A DNA stretch of 19,495 nt. Source: Chloroflexota bacterium. Its GTDB lineage: Bacteria; Chloroflexota; UBA6077; JADZDV01. The notes below the pieces were generated by a model. That model did not search any database. It was not told the DNA's origin and saw only the letters and a list, made by a program, of their open reading frames with translations. The position numbers and the translations under genes were made by a program. The stretch lies in assembly GCA_020850915.1 (NCBI GenBank), contig JADZDV010000215.1:1-19495 (forward strand), in the 5' to 3' direction. Shown piece by piece: positions 6,954-14,356 of this stretch; position 1 is the stretch's first letter; each line of letters opens with the position of its first letter.

Positions 6954-8213
6954 TCAGCCCATCTTGAGCGCCTTGTCCAACAACGTCGGGTCGTAGAAGC
7001 CCATGGGATTGTCCGGCGGTTGATCGCCAAGCTGCTTGATCGCCTCCACCGCGGCGTTCACGCTCGCCTCAGTGACACGCCCGTCTCGCGTATAGGCCTT
7101 CAGCTCAGTGATGTTGCGATCGTACAACGCCTTCGCCGGACCGGGGCCAACCTTCAGCAGACGGGACGCGACCTCCAGCACCGAGTCCTGGTTCTTCGGG
7201 TCGTAGAGATACTCCATGACGTCCAGGTAGCCCCGGATGAACCGCAGGTACAGCTCCTCCTTGGGCTTGTACTCCGACTGCTTCGCCGTCATCGTGGTCG
7301 AGAGCACAGATCGCAGGAGAGGGATATCGGACGCTCGCATCAGCTCACGGTACCCCATCTCCTTCATCCAGGTCGTCTGGGGCTCGAGCTGCGCGATCGC
7401 CTGCACAGAGTTATTCTCGACCGACGCCAGCCGTTCGGCGACGCCCCCGCTGACCACCACGCTATAGTCCTGGCCGTCCTTCAGGCCAGCGGTGCCCAGC
7501 ATCAGGCGAATCGCCTCGATATCCCCACCGATCTTCACAGCAGTCGCGCCAATGACCTTCCCCTGAAGCTGCTTCGGATCAGAGATCGAGGTCTTTGTCA
7601 TGATGCTGTACGGGTTCGAGCTAAAGACGCCGAAGATCACCTTGACGTCGGCCTGCCTGGCCATCGTCCAGGCCACTGTTGGGGTCTGGGTGGAACAGGC
7701 GATCGAGCCGCCAAGCATCGCCTGGCCCATGGCAACACCACTGGCCATAAAGGCGATGTCCACCTTGAGGCCGCGCTTGTCGAAGATCTGCTTCTCGACG
7801 CCCAGCAGAGCGGGTAGGTGGAAGCCGTTAACGCTGGTGATCGCGTAGGAGAAGTTCATCAGGTCTTTCGGCACGGCCGGTCCGGTCTGGGCCGCCGCGG
7901 CGGGACTGGCAGCGGCAGCCGGACTGGCAGCGGCCGCCGGGCTGGCAGCCGGCGCCGGCGCGGCGGGAGACGCGGCCGGAGCAGCCGGAGCGGGCGCCGC
8001 CGGGCTGGCAGCGGGCGCGGGAGCAGCTGGCTTGGCCGGCTCGGCCGGCTTCGCGGGCTCGGCCGGCTTCGCGGGCTCGGCGGGCTTCGCGGGCTCAGCC
8101 GGCTTTGCCGGGGCTGGCGCCGATTGGCACGCGATTCCAAACACTCCGATGCTGGCAGTGATCGCCAGCGATTGCAGGAACGCCCGCCGGGAACGAACCT
8201 GAGCACTGTTCAC
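6954..8213 (-). CDS. NitT/TauT-family ABC transporter substrate-binding lipoprotein (Tat signal, Pro/Ala linker)
   Basis: GTG at 8213, chosen because GGAGGT (minus strand, 8222-8227) lies eight bases upstream and the frame further up is not protein-like; 419 aa. The N-terminus has a twin-arginine motif (SRRAFLQ, residues 8-14), a hydrophobic stretch, and Cys29 as a probable lipid anchor (FGIAC; Gly at -3 is atypical). Residues 30-112 are a Pro/Ala/Lys/Glu low-complexity spacer encoded by 18-base tandem repeats. From about 113 on follows an NMT1/SsuA-type periplasmic-binding fold (FSYAITSVNGFHLPALLGVE; MLGGSIACSTQTPTVAWTMA). It would capture a small organic acid, amine or sulfonate outside the cell. 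No permease or ATPase gene is in the window, so it is an orphan here or uses a distant transporter. The ligand is unknown. Confidence 0.9.
   Translation of the reverse strand: MNSAQVRSRRAFLQSLAITASIGVFGIACQSAPAPAKPAEPAKPAEPAKPAEPAKPAEPAKPAAPAPAASPAAPAPAAPAASPAAPAPAASPAAAASPAAAASPAAAAQTGPAVPKDLMNFSYAITSVNGFHLPALLGVEKQIFDKRGLKVDIAFMASGVAMGQAMLGGSIACSTQTPTVAWTMARQADVKVIFGVFSSNPYSIMTKTSISDPKQLQGKVIGATAVKIGGDIEAIRLMLGTAGLKDGQDYSVVVSGGVAERLASVENNSVQAIAQLEPQTTWMKEMGYRELMRASDIPLLRSVLSTTMTAKQSEYKPKEELYLRFIRGYLDVMEYLYDPKNQDSVLEVASRLLKVGPGPAKALYDRNITELKAYTRDGRVTEASVNAAVEAIKQLGDQPPDNPMGFYDPTLLDKALKMG
8029..8118 (-). repeat. 18-base tandem repeat encoding the lipoprotein linker
   Basis: About five 18-base units starting at 8029, 8047, 8065, 8083 and 8101; the middle three differ by one or two bases, the outer two are more divergent. 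They encode repeated Glu-Pro-Ala-Lys-Pro-Ala. Such repeats change copy number easily. Confidence 0.8.
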
Positions 8214-8261
8214 AGGGTCATACCTCCGATGAGACGGTAGACGCGGCCTTGTGGTCACGGG

Positions 8262-8270
8262 ATCATACCA
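8262..8270 (-). promoter_or_regulatory. Extended -10 promoter of the lipoprotein gene
   Basis: On the minus strand TGG-TATGAT (8262-8270) matches the extended -10 consensus TGnTATAAT at eight of nine positions (the n counted as matching), about 50 bases before the GTG start. No clear -35 box. Confidence 0.45.
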
Positions 8271-8479
8271 GGACGACACACATCCTGACCCGAGTCATCC
8301 ACACTGCATAGTGCGAGACCGCGCCCGCGGCGTCAAACAATTCGCGAACGCTGGCCTCGCGTGAGTTGTCCGACCGCTTCCCAAGCCGTTACGCTCACCT
8401 GCAGACCTCGAGGGCGTGCGAGTGCGGACGCCGCGCGCGCACGACGCATGAGACCGCATTCAACCGAAGGAGTCGATGT

Positions 8480-9343
8480 ATGGACGATCGCCAGGAGCGG
8501 GACGCGATTCTGGCCGTTGGTGAGAGCTGGGGCATGGAGCTGCTTGGCCCCAAGATCCTCGAGCGCTTCGAGCTCGTCCGCGAGGTCGATGCAGATTTCT
8601 ACGACCTGTACATGGAGTACGTCACCGCGGGCATGTACCGGCGTGAAGTCCTGGACCAGAAGACGCGCGAGCTGTGCGCCGTGGCTGCCGCGACGCTGCT
8701 CGCCTCTCCCGACCAGATCGCCTCGCACACCCGAGCCGCTCTGCGCATGGGTGCCAGCGTCGAGGAGACGCGCGAGGCCGTCATCCAGATGGTCGTCTAC
8801 GGCGGTTTCCCGCGCGTGCTCACCGCCTTCAAGACCTGGAAGGCGACCATCCTGGACGAGGGTCTCCAGCTTCCGCCGGCGCCGCCGCGCGGCCCGACGC
8901 CAGGCAAGGAACAGGTCGAGGCCGCGGCTCGCAAGCGGACGGAGCCTGCCATCTACCCGCCCGCTGACAACCGCGGTCGCTTCGTCTACGGCGACGTCAA
9001 CGGTCCACGGCTCATCGCGGAGTTCAACAACTGGGACGCCGACTGGGGCTGGCTGTTCCAGCGCTTCGTCTACGGCGGTATCTACGACCGCGGCGTCGTG
9101 AGCCAGCGAACGAGACAGCTCCTGACGGTCGCCGCCTGCACGGTCCAGAACGCGATCCCGCAGCTCGAGGGCCACATTCGCGGGGCCCTCCGGGCCGGCG
9201 CCACCTACGACGAGGTCAAGGAGACGATTCTCCAGATGAGCGTCTACGCTGGCCTGCCGTACATGCTCCAGGCGATGCGCCATTTCCTGAACATGAAGGA
9301 CCTCCCGGAGAGCGGGACCGCGTCACGTGAAGGGAAGGCCTAG
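8480..9343 (+). CDS. Fused tandem carboxymuconolactone decarboxylase family protein
   Basis: ATG at 8480 with AAGGAG (8467-8472) seven bases upstream; the frame is open from 8366 but the upstream part is not protein-like. 287 aa. Two CMD domains: about residues 25-125 (KTRELCAVAA, then SHTRAALRMGAS with His83) and 180-272 (RTRQLLTVAAC, then GHIRGALRAGAT with His232), linked by a Pro/Arg-rich segment. Unlike the protein at 1626, both helices keep the His of gamma-carboxymuconolactone decarboxylases. It probably acts as a decarboxylase or hydratase on a ring-cleavage-type acid, or as an assembled double-domain oligomer. The stop is followed after one base by the ATG of a dihydroxyphthalate-decarboxylase-like gene, so the two are almost certainly co-translated. 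Confidence 0.9.
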   Translation: MDDRQERDAILAVGESWGMELLGPKILERFELVREVDADFYDLYMEYVTAGMYRREVLDQKTRELCAVAAATLLASPDQIASHTRAALRMGASVEETREAVIQMVVYGGFPRVLTAFKTWKATILDEGLQLPPAPPRGPTPGKEQVEAAARKRTEPAIYPPADNRGRFVYGDVNGPRLIAEFNNWDADWGWLFQRFVYGGIYDRGVVSQRTRQLLTVAACTVQNAIPQLEGHIRGALRAGATYDEVKETILQMSVYAGLPYMLQAMRHFLNMKDLPESGTASREGKA

Positions 9344-9344
9344 C

Positions 9345-10334
9345 ATGGCGCCGACGCTCTCCATCGCGTTTGGAGCCTGCGACCGCACCCTGCCCCTGAT
9401 CGACGGCTCAGTGCAGCCCGATGGGTTTCAGCTCCGCTGCGTCGTGCTGCCAGTCGAAGAAGTGTTCTCGCGGATGAACCAGCGCGCAGAGTTCGACGCT
9501 TCCGAGATGTCGCTCTCCAGCTACCTCCGCCGTCGCGCCAGCGGTGACGACTCGCAGGTTGCCATCCCGATCTTCCTCTCGCGGCTGTTCCGCCATTCCT
9601 GCGTTTTCGTCTCCACCCGGGCTGGTGTGGAGCGGCCGGAGCAGCTCGCCGGTCGGCGGATCGGCGTGCCCAGCTACGAGATGACCGCGGCGGTCTGGAT
9701 GCGCGCCTTTCTGGAGCAGGACCACGGCGTATCGCCCGGCGACGTCGAGTGGTTCGAGGGTTCGCTGGAGCCTGGACGAGGCACCGGCCATTCGCCTGTC
9801 GAGCCACCACCGGGCGTCCGGCTGCACCACCTCGCCGATGGACAGTCGCTGAGCCAGATGCTGGCCACCGGTGAGATTGACGCGCTGCTGACCGCTCGAA
9901 CACCTTCCACCTTCACCGACGGCAGCGGCCGCGTCCGACGCCTGTACTCCGATTACCGCGCCGCCGAGCAGGACTACTACCGCCGGACTGGCTACTTCCC
10001 GATCATGCACACCGTCGTTCTGCGAAAGGACGTCGCCGAGGCGCATCCTGACGCGCCGCTCAGTCTGTATCGGGCCTTTGTCCAGGCGAAGAACCGGGCC
10101 ATCGCCGCCCTGCACAACTCCAGCTCCCTGCCGGTGACGCTGCCCTGGCTGCTCGCCGCACTGGACGAGGCGGAGGCGATCCTCGGCGAGGATTTCTGGC
10201 CCTACGGCCTCGAGCGCAGCCGCCACGAGGTCGAGGCACTGGTCGGTTTCTCGCACGAGCAGGGGCTCTTACCCCGGCGTGTGAGCGTCGACGAGTTGTT
10301 CGCGGCGACGACGCTCGACGCGCCAGGCCTCTGA
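9345..10334 (+). CDS. 4,5-dihydroxyphthalate decarboxylase-like protein (PBP2 fold)
   Basis: ATG at 9345, one base after the preceding stop, with AAGG (9335-9338) inside the upstream gene; a GTG at 9327 is less likely. 329 aa, no signal peptide. The sequence follows the 4,5-dihydroxyphthalate decarboxylase family, which uses a periplasmic-binding-type fold in the cytoplasm: SEMSLSSYLRRR (residues 53-64), IGVPSYEMTAAVWMRAFL (106-123), TGYFPIMHTVVLRKD (215-229), PWLLAALDEAE (267-277) and GEDFWPYG (281-288). Characterised members remove CO2 from dihydroxylated aromatic acids to give protocatechuate; in this branch the substrate is unproven and many relatives are merely labelled binding proteins. 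Coupling to a CMD decarboxylase supports a joint catabolic role. It ends in a strong hairpin at 10350. Confidence 0.85.
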   Translation: MAPTLSIAFGACDRTLPLIDGSVQPDGFQLRCVVLPVEEVFSRMNQRAEFDASEMSLSSYLRRRASGDDSQVAIPIFLSRLFRHSCVFVSTRAGVERPEQLAGRRIGVPSYEMTAAVWMRAFLEQDHGVSPGDVEWFEGSLEPGRGTGHSPVEPPPGVRLHHLADGQSLSQMLATGEIDALLTARTPSTFTDGSGRVRRLYSDYRAAEQDYYRRTGYFPIMHTVVLRKDVAEAHPDAPLSLYRAFVQAKNRAIAALHNSSSLPVTLPWLLAALDEAEAILGEDFWPYGLERSRHEVEALVGFSHEQGLLPRRVSVDELFAATTLDAPGL

Positions 10335-10349
10335 ATAACCTGCTCAGAC

Positions 10350-10378
10350 GGTCGGCAGCGCGAACCACGCTGCCGACC
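10350..10378 (+). terminator. Terminator-type hairpin after the decarboxylase pair
   Basis: Perfect 11-bp stem GGTCGGCAGCG / CGCTGCCGACC with a 7-base loop, 15 bases after the stop. No T-run follows, but the stem is long and GC-rich. Confidence 0.55.
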
Positions 10379-10457
10379 AGCGGCCCGACGGCGGTGGCGA
10401 GCGTGCCGGAATTGTGCCGCGAGCTTCGGTCGCGTCCCGAAACCTGCTCAAGAGCCG

Positions 10458-10490
10458 CACGTTGGACCATTGATGGACATATCCAACGTG
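10458..10490 (+). promoter_or_regulatory. Hairpin enclosing the glycoside hydrolase start codon
   Basis: CACGTTGGA (10458-10466) and TCCAACGTG (10482-10490) are perfect complements flanking a 15-base loop that holds the TTG/ATG start codons at 10470-10475. GGGGTTTT follows, so it also looks somewhat like a terminator. Confidence 0.45.
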
Positions 10491-11603
10491 GGGGTTTTCG
10501 TGGCACTCGTCCGTCTCGTTCTCGCGCTTGCCGTGGTCGGCGCGGGTCTGTTCGCCGCCCGTCCAATGGACGCGGCGTACGTGGCGCCGTCCATGGAGTA
10601 CGGCGCCAGCGCCTTCCCGCTCGGACATCCGGACACGACCGACCGCGACCTGGGCTTGATGCAGGCCGCTGGGATGCAGTGGGTCAAGCTCCCGGTGCTC
10701 TGGCGGAGTATCGAGGGCCAATGTAACGACTGCTTCGACTGGACCGACCTTGACCGGGTCGTCGCGGCGGCTCAGGCGCACAACCTCAAGATCATCGCTC
10801 GCCTCGACCATCAGCCAGACTGGGCCCGGGCAGTTCCCGCGGTCAACGGTCCGCCGGACAATCCGGAGGACTTCGCCGACTTCGTCAGCGCGCTCGTCGC
10901 CCGGTACGGCTCCGCTAAGATCCCGGCCATCGAGATCTGGAACGAGCCAAACCTCTCCCGCGAGTGGGGCGATGCGCCGATCGATCGAAACCAGGTTTCT
11001 CAGTACGTTTACTTGCTCAAGCTCGGCTACCAGTCCGCCAAGAAGGTCGACCCCAACGTCACCGTGCTCAGCGCCGGCCTCTCGCCGACCGGCACTGCTG
11101 ACGGCACGGCGCAGCCTGACGACCTGTACCTCACCTGGCTCTATGACGAGGGGTTCGCCAAGTACACCGACGCGATCGGCCTGCACGGCAACAGCTTCGG
11201 CCTGCCACCCGAGGCGGAGATCATGTCCGATCCCTCGCGGCCGCATCCCTCCTTCTACTTCCGACGCGTCGAGCAGCTCCGCGACATCATGGTCCAGAAC
11301 GGAGACGCCGCCAAGCAGGTCTGGCTGCTGGAGTTCGGCTACACGACGGACACCGTGAACCCAGCCTACTCATGGTTTGCGATCGACGATGCCACGAAGG
11401 CCGATTACATCGTACGAGCGATGAAGTACGCCAGAGCCAACTGGTCGCCCTGGATCGCCGTCATGACCGTCTGGACGCTGGCGGACCCTGAGTGGACCCA
11501 GGCCAACGAGCAGTACTGGTGGGCGATCACAAATCCGGACGGGTCGACTCGACCCGCCTACGACCGCATCGCTCAGGCCCGGGCCAGCGGGGAGCTCCCC
11601 TGA
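10473..11603 (+). CDS. Exported clan GH-A glycoside hydrolase-like protein
   Basis: 376 aa from ATG 10473. The start is uncertain: no strong ribosome site is seen, and GTG at 10488 or 10500 would still leave a complete signal peptide. Residues about 7-29 are a hydrophobic export signal, followed by a probable cleavage zone near AARPMDAAY. The mature part looks like a TIM barrel: WVKLPVLWRSIE (70-81), FDWTDLDRVVAAAQ (88-101), IIARLDHQPDWA (107-118), then the clan GH-A acid/base in EIWNEPN (Glu158) and the likely nucleophile in WLLEFGYTTD (Glu287). The Asn-Glu-Pro motif resembles GH39, GH5 and related families. It should act outside the cytoplasm on a beta-linked glycan. It forms a single-gene transcript between two terminators and has no obvious partner. 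Confidence 0.85.
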   Translation: MDISNVGVFVALVRLVLALAVVGAGLFAARPMDAAYVAPSMEYGASAFPLGHPDTTDRDLGLMQAAGMQWVKLPVLWRSIEGQCNDCFDWTDLDRVVAAAQAHNLKIIARLDHQPDWARAVPAVNGPPDNPEDFADFVSALVARYGSAKIPAIEIWNEPNLSREWGDAPIDRNQVSQYVYLLKLGYQSAKKVDPNVTVLSAGLSPTGTADGTAQPDDLYLTWLYDEGFAKYTDAIGLHGNSFGLPPEAEIMSDPSRPHPSFYFRRVEQLRDIMVQNGDAAKQVWLLEFGYTTDTVNPAYSWFAIDDATKADYIVRAMKYARANWSPWIAVMTVWTLADPEWTQANEQYWWAITNPDGSTRPAYDRIAQARASGELP

Positions 11604-11639
11604 GCCTCTGCTGACCTACATTTCACTCGTGCCCACTAT

Positions 11640-11672
11640 GGCCCGATCCACTGACACCGGATCGGGCCTTTT
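11640..11672 (+). terminator. Intrinsic terminator of the glycoside hydrolase gene
   Basis: Perfect 10-bp stem GGCCCGATCC (11640-11649) / GGATCGGGCC (11659-11668), 9-base loop, followed directly by TTTTCTCTT. This is the clearest Rho-independent terminator in the window, 36 bases after the stop. Confidence 0.9.
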
Positions 11673-11771
11673 CTCTTCCCCTGGTGCGCCCCGCCGAGCC
11701 CCCGAACGTTGCCAGACGGTCTCCTCGGACCGACCGATGTTGCCCCACCTGGTCCAAGACGGTAAGCTTGG

Positions 11772-11855
11772 CTCCCAGAGAGGGAGGGACCGCTCGGTCG
11801 CCAGGCACCGCCTGGAGCCACGCCTGAGGCGGCCCCTCTCCGCGGAAAGGCGGAG
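11772..11855 (+). promoter_or_regulatory. Four-hairpin leader; last stem covers the ribosome site
   Basis: Consecutive perfect stems: CTCCC/GGGAG (11772-11786), GACCG/CGGTC (11788-11799), CCAGGC/GCCTGG (11801-11815) and CTCCGC/GCGGAG (11838-11855). The 3' arm of the last contains the GGAG ribosome site for the GTG at 11861. This arrangement could hold translation off until the stem is opened. No known riboswitch class was recognised. Confidence 0.45.
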
Positions 11856-11860
11856 TTGAC

Positions 11861-12847
11861 GTGAGAATTGGCAACGGCGACCTGCAGTACGAGCTGGTCG
11901 AAGGTTGGGAGCAGCTACCTGCCGGATGGTCCCACCCGGACGTACCCGGCGTCGCGACGGACTCGCAGGGACGGGTCTACCTAGTCTGCCGAGGCGATCA
12001 CCCGGTCATCGTGTACGACCGGAGCGGCAAGTGTCTCGGCTCCTGGGGCGAGGGCCAGTTCACCCTTCGGACCCACGGCATCTTCATCGGCAAGAACGAC
12101 GACCTGTTCCTGGTGGACGACGCGAACCACACGGTGCAGAAGTTCACCCTGGAGGGGAAGCTTCTTCTGACCATCGGGACGCCCAGGACGCCGTCCAACA
12201 GCGGCTACGACGGCAAGAGCCTGGACTCGATCACTCACGGTGGCCCGCCGTTCAACCGACCGACACACGTTGCTGTGGCACCAAACGGCGACCTCTACGC
12301 ATCCGATGGCTACGGCAACGCGCGCGTCCACCGCTTCAGCGCCGACGGCCAGCTCATCCAGTCATGGGGCTCGCCGGGGACAGGGCCCGGCCAGTTCCAT
12401 CTGCCGCACAATCTCGCCGTGCACCGTGACGGGCGCGTCTTCGTCGCCGACCGCGAGAGCGACCGCGTCCAGATCTTCAGCCCCGGCGGAGAGTACCTGG
12501 CCGAATGGACCAATGTGCAGCGCCCGTCAGGCATCTACATCGACGCCAACGACCGCGTGTACGTGGGCGAGCTGGTCTGGCGCAAAGGCATGAAGTCGTA
12601 TCGAATCGGGACGTATGCCGACGAGCAGCCGGCCCGCGTGAGCATCTACGATATCGAGGGGAACCTGCTGCTTCGCTGGGGCGGGCCGGATGCGGCCGCG
12701 CCGGGCAACTTCGTCGCGCCGCACGGTATCTGGGTGGACGACGAGGGCAGCATCTACCTTGGTGAGGTGACCAAGACGATCGGGGTCAGCCAGGGCTACG
12801 TGCCCGATGGGACCCACACGCTTCAGAAGTTCGCGCGGGTGAAGTGA
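11861..12847 (+). CDS. NHL beta-propeller, peptidyl-alpha-hydroxyglycine amidating lyase (PAL)-like
   Basis: GTG at 11861 with GGAG five bases upstream; 328 aa, no signal peptide, so cytoplasmic. NHL-type blades repeat through the protein (for example GVATDSQGRVYLV, HVAVAPNGDLYASDG, NLAVHRDGRVFVADR, GIWVDDEGSIYLGE). Compared from memory with animal PAL, the active site is present: Arg44 in CRGDH, His72 in RTHGI, Tyr151 in SDGYGNAR, His183 in LPHNL and His288 in APHGI, matching the catalytic Arg, catalytic Tyr and three zinc His; only the Met before the last PH is changed (to Ala). PAL cleaves a hydroxyglycine C-N bond to glyoxylate and a primary amide. Plain NHL scaffolds do not normally keep this whole set. 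An amidase starts 31 bases downstream, a fitting partner. Confidence 0.82.
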   Translation: MRIGNGDLQYELVEGWEQLPAGWSHPDVPGVATDSQGRVYLVCRGDHPVIVYDRSGKCLGSWGEGQFTLRTHGIFIGKNDDLFLVDDANHTVQKFTLEGKLLLTIGTPRTPSNSGYDGKSLDSITHGGPPFNRPTHVAVAPNGDLYASDGYGNARVHRFSADGQLIQSWGSPGTGPGQFHLPHNLAVHRDGRVFVADRESDRVQIFSPGGEYLAEWTNVQRPSGIYIDANDRVYVGELVWRKGMKSYRIGTYADEQPARVSIYDIEGNLLLRWGGPDAAAPGNFVAPHGIWVDDEGSIYLGEVTKTIGVSQGYVPDGTHTLQKFARVK

Positions 12848-12878
12848 ACCACGCGGTGCTCTCGAGAGGAGGCAACTG

Positions 12879-14300
12879 ATGAACGACGTGCTGTTCGAGC
12901 CGATCTCCAGGCTGTCCGAGTTGATTCGCACGCGGCAGGTCTCGCCGGTCGAAGTGACCGAGGCGGCCCTCGGTCGGATCGAGGCGCTTGACGGCCGCTT
13001 GCGCGCGTTCATCACCGTGCTGGCGGACCAGGCGCGGCAGGAGGCGAGCCTGGCGGAGCGCGAGATCGTCGCGGGCCGCTGGCGTGGCCCGCTCCACGGC
13101 GTGCCAATCGGCCTCAAGGACCTGTACTCCACCCGTGGCATCCGGACAACCGCTGCCTCCCTGGTCTACCGCGACATCGTGCCAGAGTACGACAGCGCGG
13201 TCACGGAGCGGCTGCAAGCCGCTGGCTCGGTCCTGCTCGGCAAGACGAACATGACAGAGATCGCCTACGGGCCGTCCGACTGGTTCCACGAGGAGTTTGG
13301 CCTGGCGCGCAACCCGTGGGGCCTCGATCGCTTTCCGGGCGGCTCGAGCACCGGCTCCGGCATCGCCGTGGCGACCGGCATGACCTATATGGCGATGGGC
13401 TCGGACACGGGGGGGTCGATCCGCAATCCGGCTTCCTTCTGCGGGGTGAGCGGCCTCAAGCCGACCTACGGCCTGGTGAGCTGCTACGGCGCCTATCCCT
13501 CGAGCTGGACCCTGGATCACATGGGGCCGCTGGCGCGCAGCGCGGAGGACTGCGCCATCAGCCTTCAGGCGCTCGCTGGGTACGACCCGCGTGATCCCAA
13601 CTCGGCCGACCATCCGGTTCCCGACTACCGCGCGACCATTAACGACGGCGTGGGCGGCCTGCGCGTTGGCATCATGCGCACGCACTTCTTCCAGAGCCTC
13701 GAGCCAGCCGTCGAGCAGGCCGTTCTCGGCGCCGTCGAGACGCTGCGCTCGCTGGGCGCGTCCGTTTCGGAGGTCGACGTACCGGGCCTTGTCGAAGACT
13801 CGAACGCCGCCTTCAGGTTCGTCGTCACAGCCGAGGCGAGCGCCTTCCATCGGCCTCACCTCCCACAGGACGCCGAAGGCTACGTGCCGGACATTCGCGA
13901 GAAGCTGCTCGGCGGGCTGGAGATCCCGGCGGTCGACTACATCGCCGCGCTGGAGGCCCGCCGCCGTCTGGGCGACAACCTGGAGCGTGTATTCGACCAG
14001 GTGGACCTGCTCGTCGCTCCGACGCGTGACACCCTTCCCCCGCGCCAGGCTGACAATGGCAACATTCTGGACCGGTTCCCCTACGCTGTCGAAGGCCGAC
14101 CCAGCCTCACCATTCCGTTCAACGTGGGCGGACAGCCGGCCATCTCCATCCCCTGCGGCTTCGAGGCGGGCCTGCCGATCGGCGTGCAATTTGTCGGCCG
14201 CCGTTTCGACGACGCCGGCGTCCTTCGGGCGGCGCACGCCTATCAGCAGGCCACCGACTGGCACCTGCGCCGCCCCGAGATCGTGCTGGAGAGGGCATAG
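12879..14300 (+). CDS. Amidase signature family hydrolase
   Basis: ATG at 12879 with AGAGGAGG ahead; 473 aa, a usual length. The Ser-cisSer-Lys triad is clear: Lys80 in GVPIGLKDLYS, Ser156 in PGGSSTGSG and Ser180 in GSDTGGSIRNPA, with spacings (24 and 100 residues) like GatA and peptide amidase. There is no signal peptide. The family hydrolyses amides to acid plus ammonia. A GatA role is unlikely because no gatB or gatC is adjacent and the next genes are metabolic. The 31-base gap from the PAL-like gene and the 56-base gap to leuC suggest one operon. The C-terminal part (SLTIPFNVGGQPAISIPCG, then GVQFVGRRFDD) is typical of broad-substrate catabolic amidases such as those acting on aryl or N-acyl amides; the substrate is unknown. 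Confidence 0.93.
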   Translation: MNDVLFEPISRLSELIRTRQVSPVEVTEAALGRIEALDGRLRAFITVLADQARQEASLAEREIVAGRWRGPLHGVPIGLKDLYSTRGIRTTAASLVYRDIVPEYDSAVTERLQAAGSVLLGKTNMTEIAYGPSDWFHEEFGLARNPWGLDRFPGGSSTGSGIAVATGMTYMAMGSDTGGSIRNPASFCGVSGLKPTYGLVSCYGAYPSSWTLDHMGPLARSAEDCAISLQALAGYDPRDPNSADHPVPDYRATINDGVGGLRVGIMRTHFFQSLEPAVEQAVLGAVETLRSLGASVSEVDVPGLVEDSNAAFRFVVTAEASAFHRPHLPQDAEGYVPDIREKLLGGLEIPAVDYIAALEARRRLGDNLERVFDQVDLLVAPTRDTLPPRQADNGNILDRFPYAVEGRPSLTIPFNVGGQPAISIPCGFEAGLPIGVQFVGRRFDDAGVLRAAHAYQQATDWHLRRPEIVLERA

Positions 14301-14356
14301 TTTTCGGACACCGAGCAACGCCGTTCTCGCAACGCGCTTCAAGGAGAGACTGACTG

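Noticed and set aside
10337..10450. Ten-base direct repeat AACCTGCTCA at 10338 and 10441
   Set aside because: Short exact match in a small gap, no associated structure; not enough to call an att site or operator pair.
11781..11794. T-box-like string AGGGAGGGACCGCT
   Set aside because: It resembles the T-box consensus at 12 of 14 positions, but the U of the tRNA-pairing UGGN is replaced by A, no specifier stem is visible and the downstream gene is not amino-acid related.
12879..14300. Amidase as GatA of a tRNA amidotransferase
   Set aside because: No gatB or gatC nearby and the operon context is metabolic; the sequence alone does not favour GatA.
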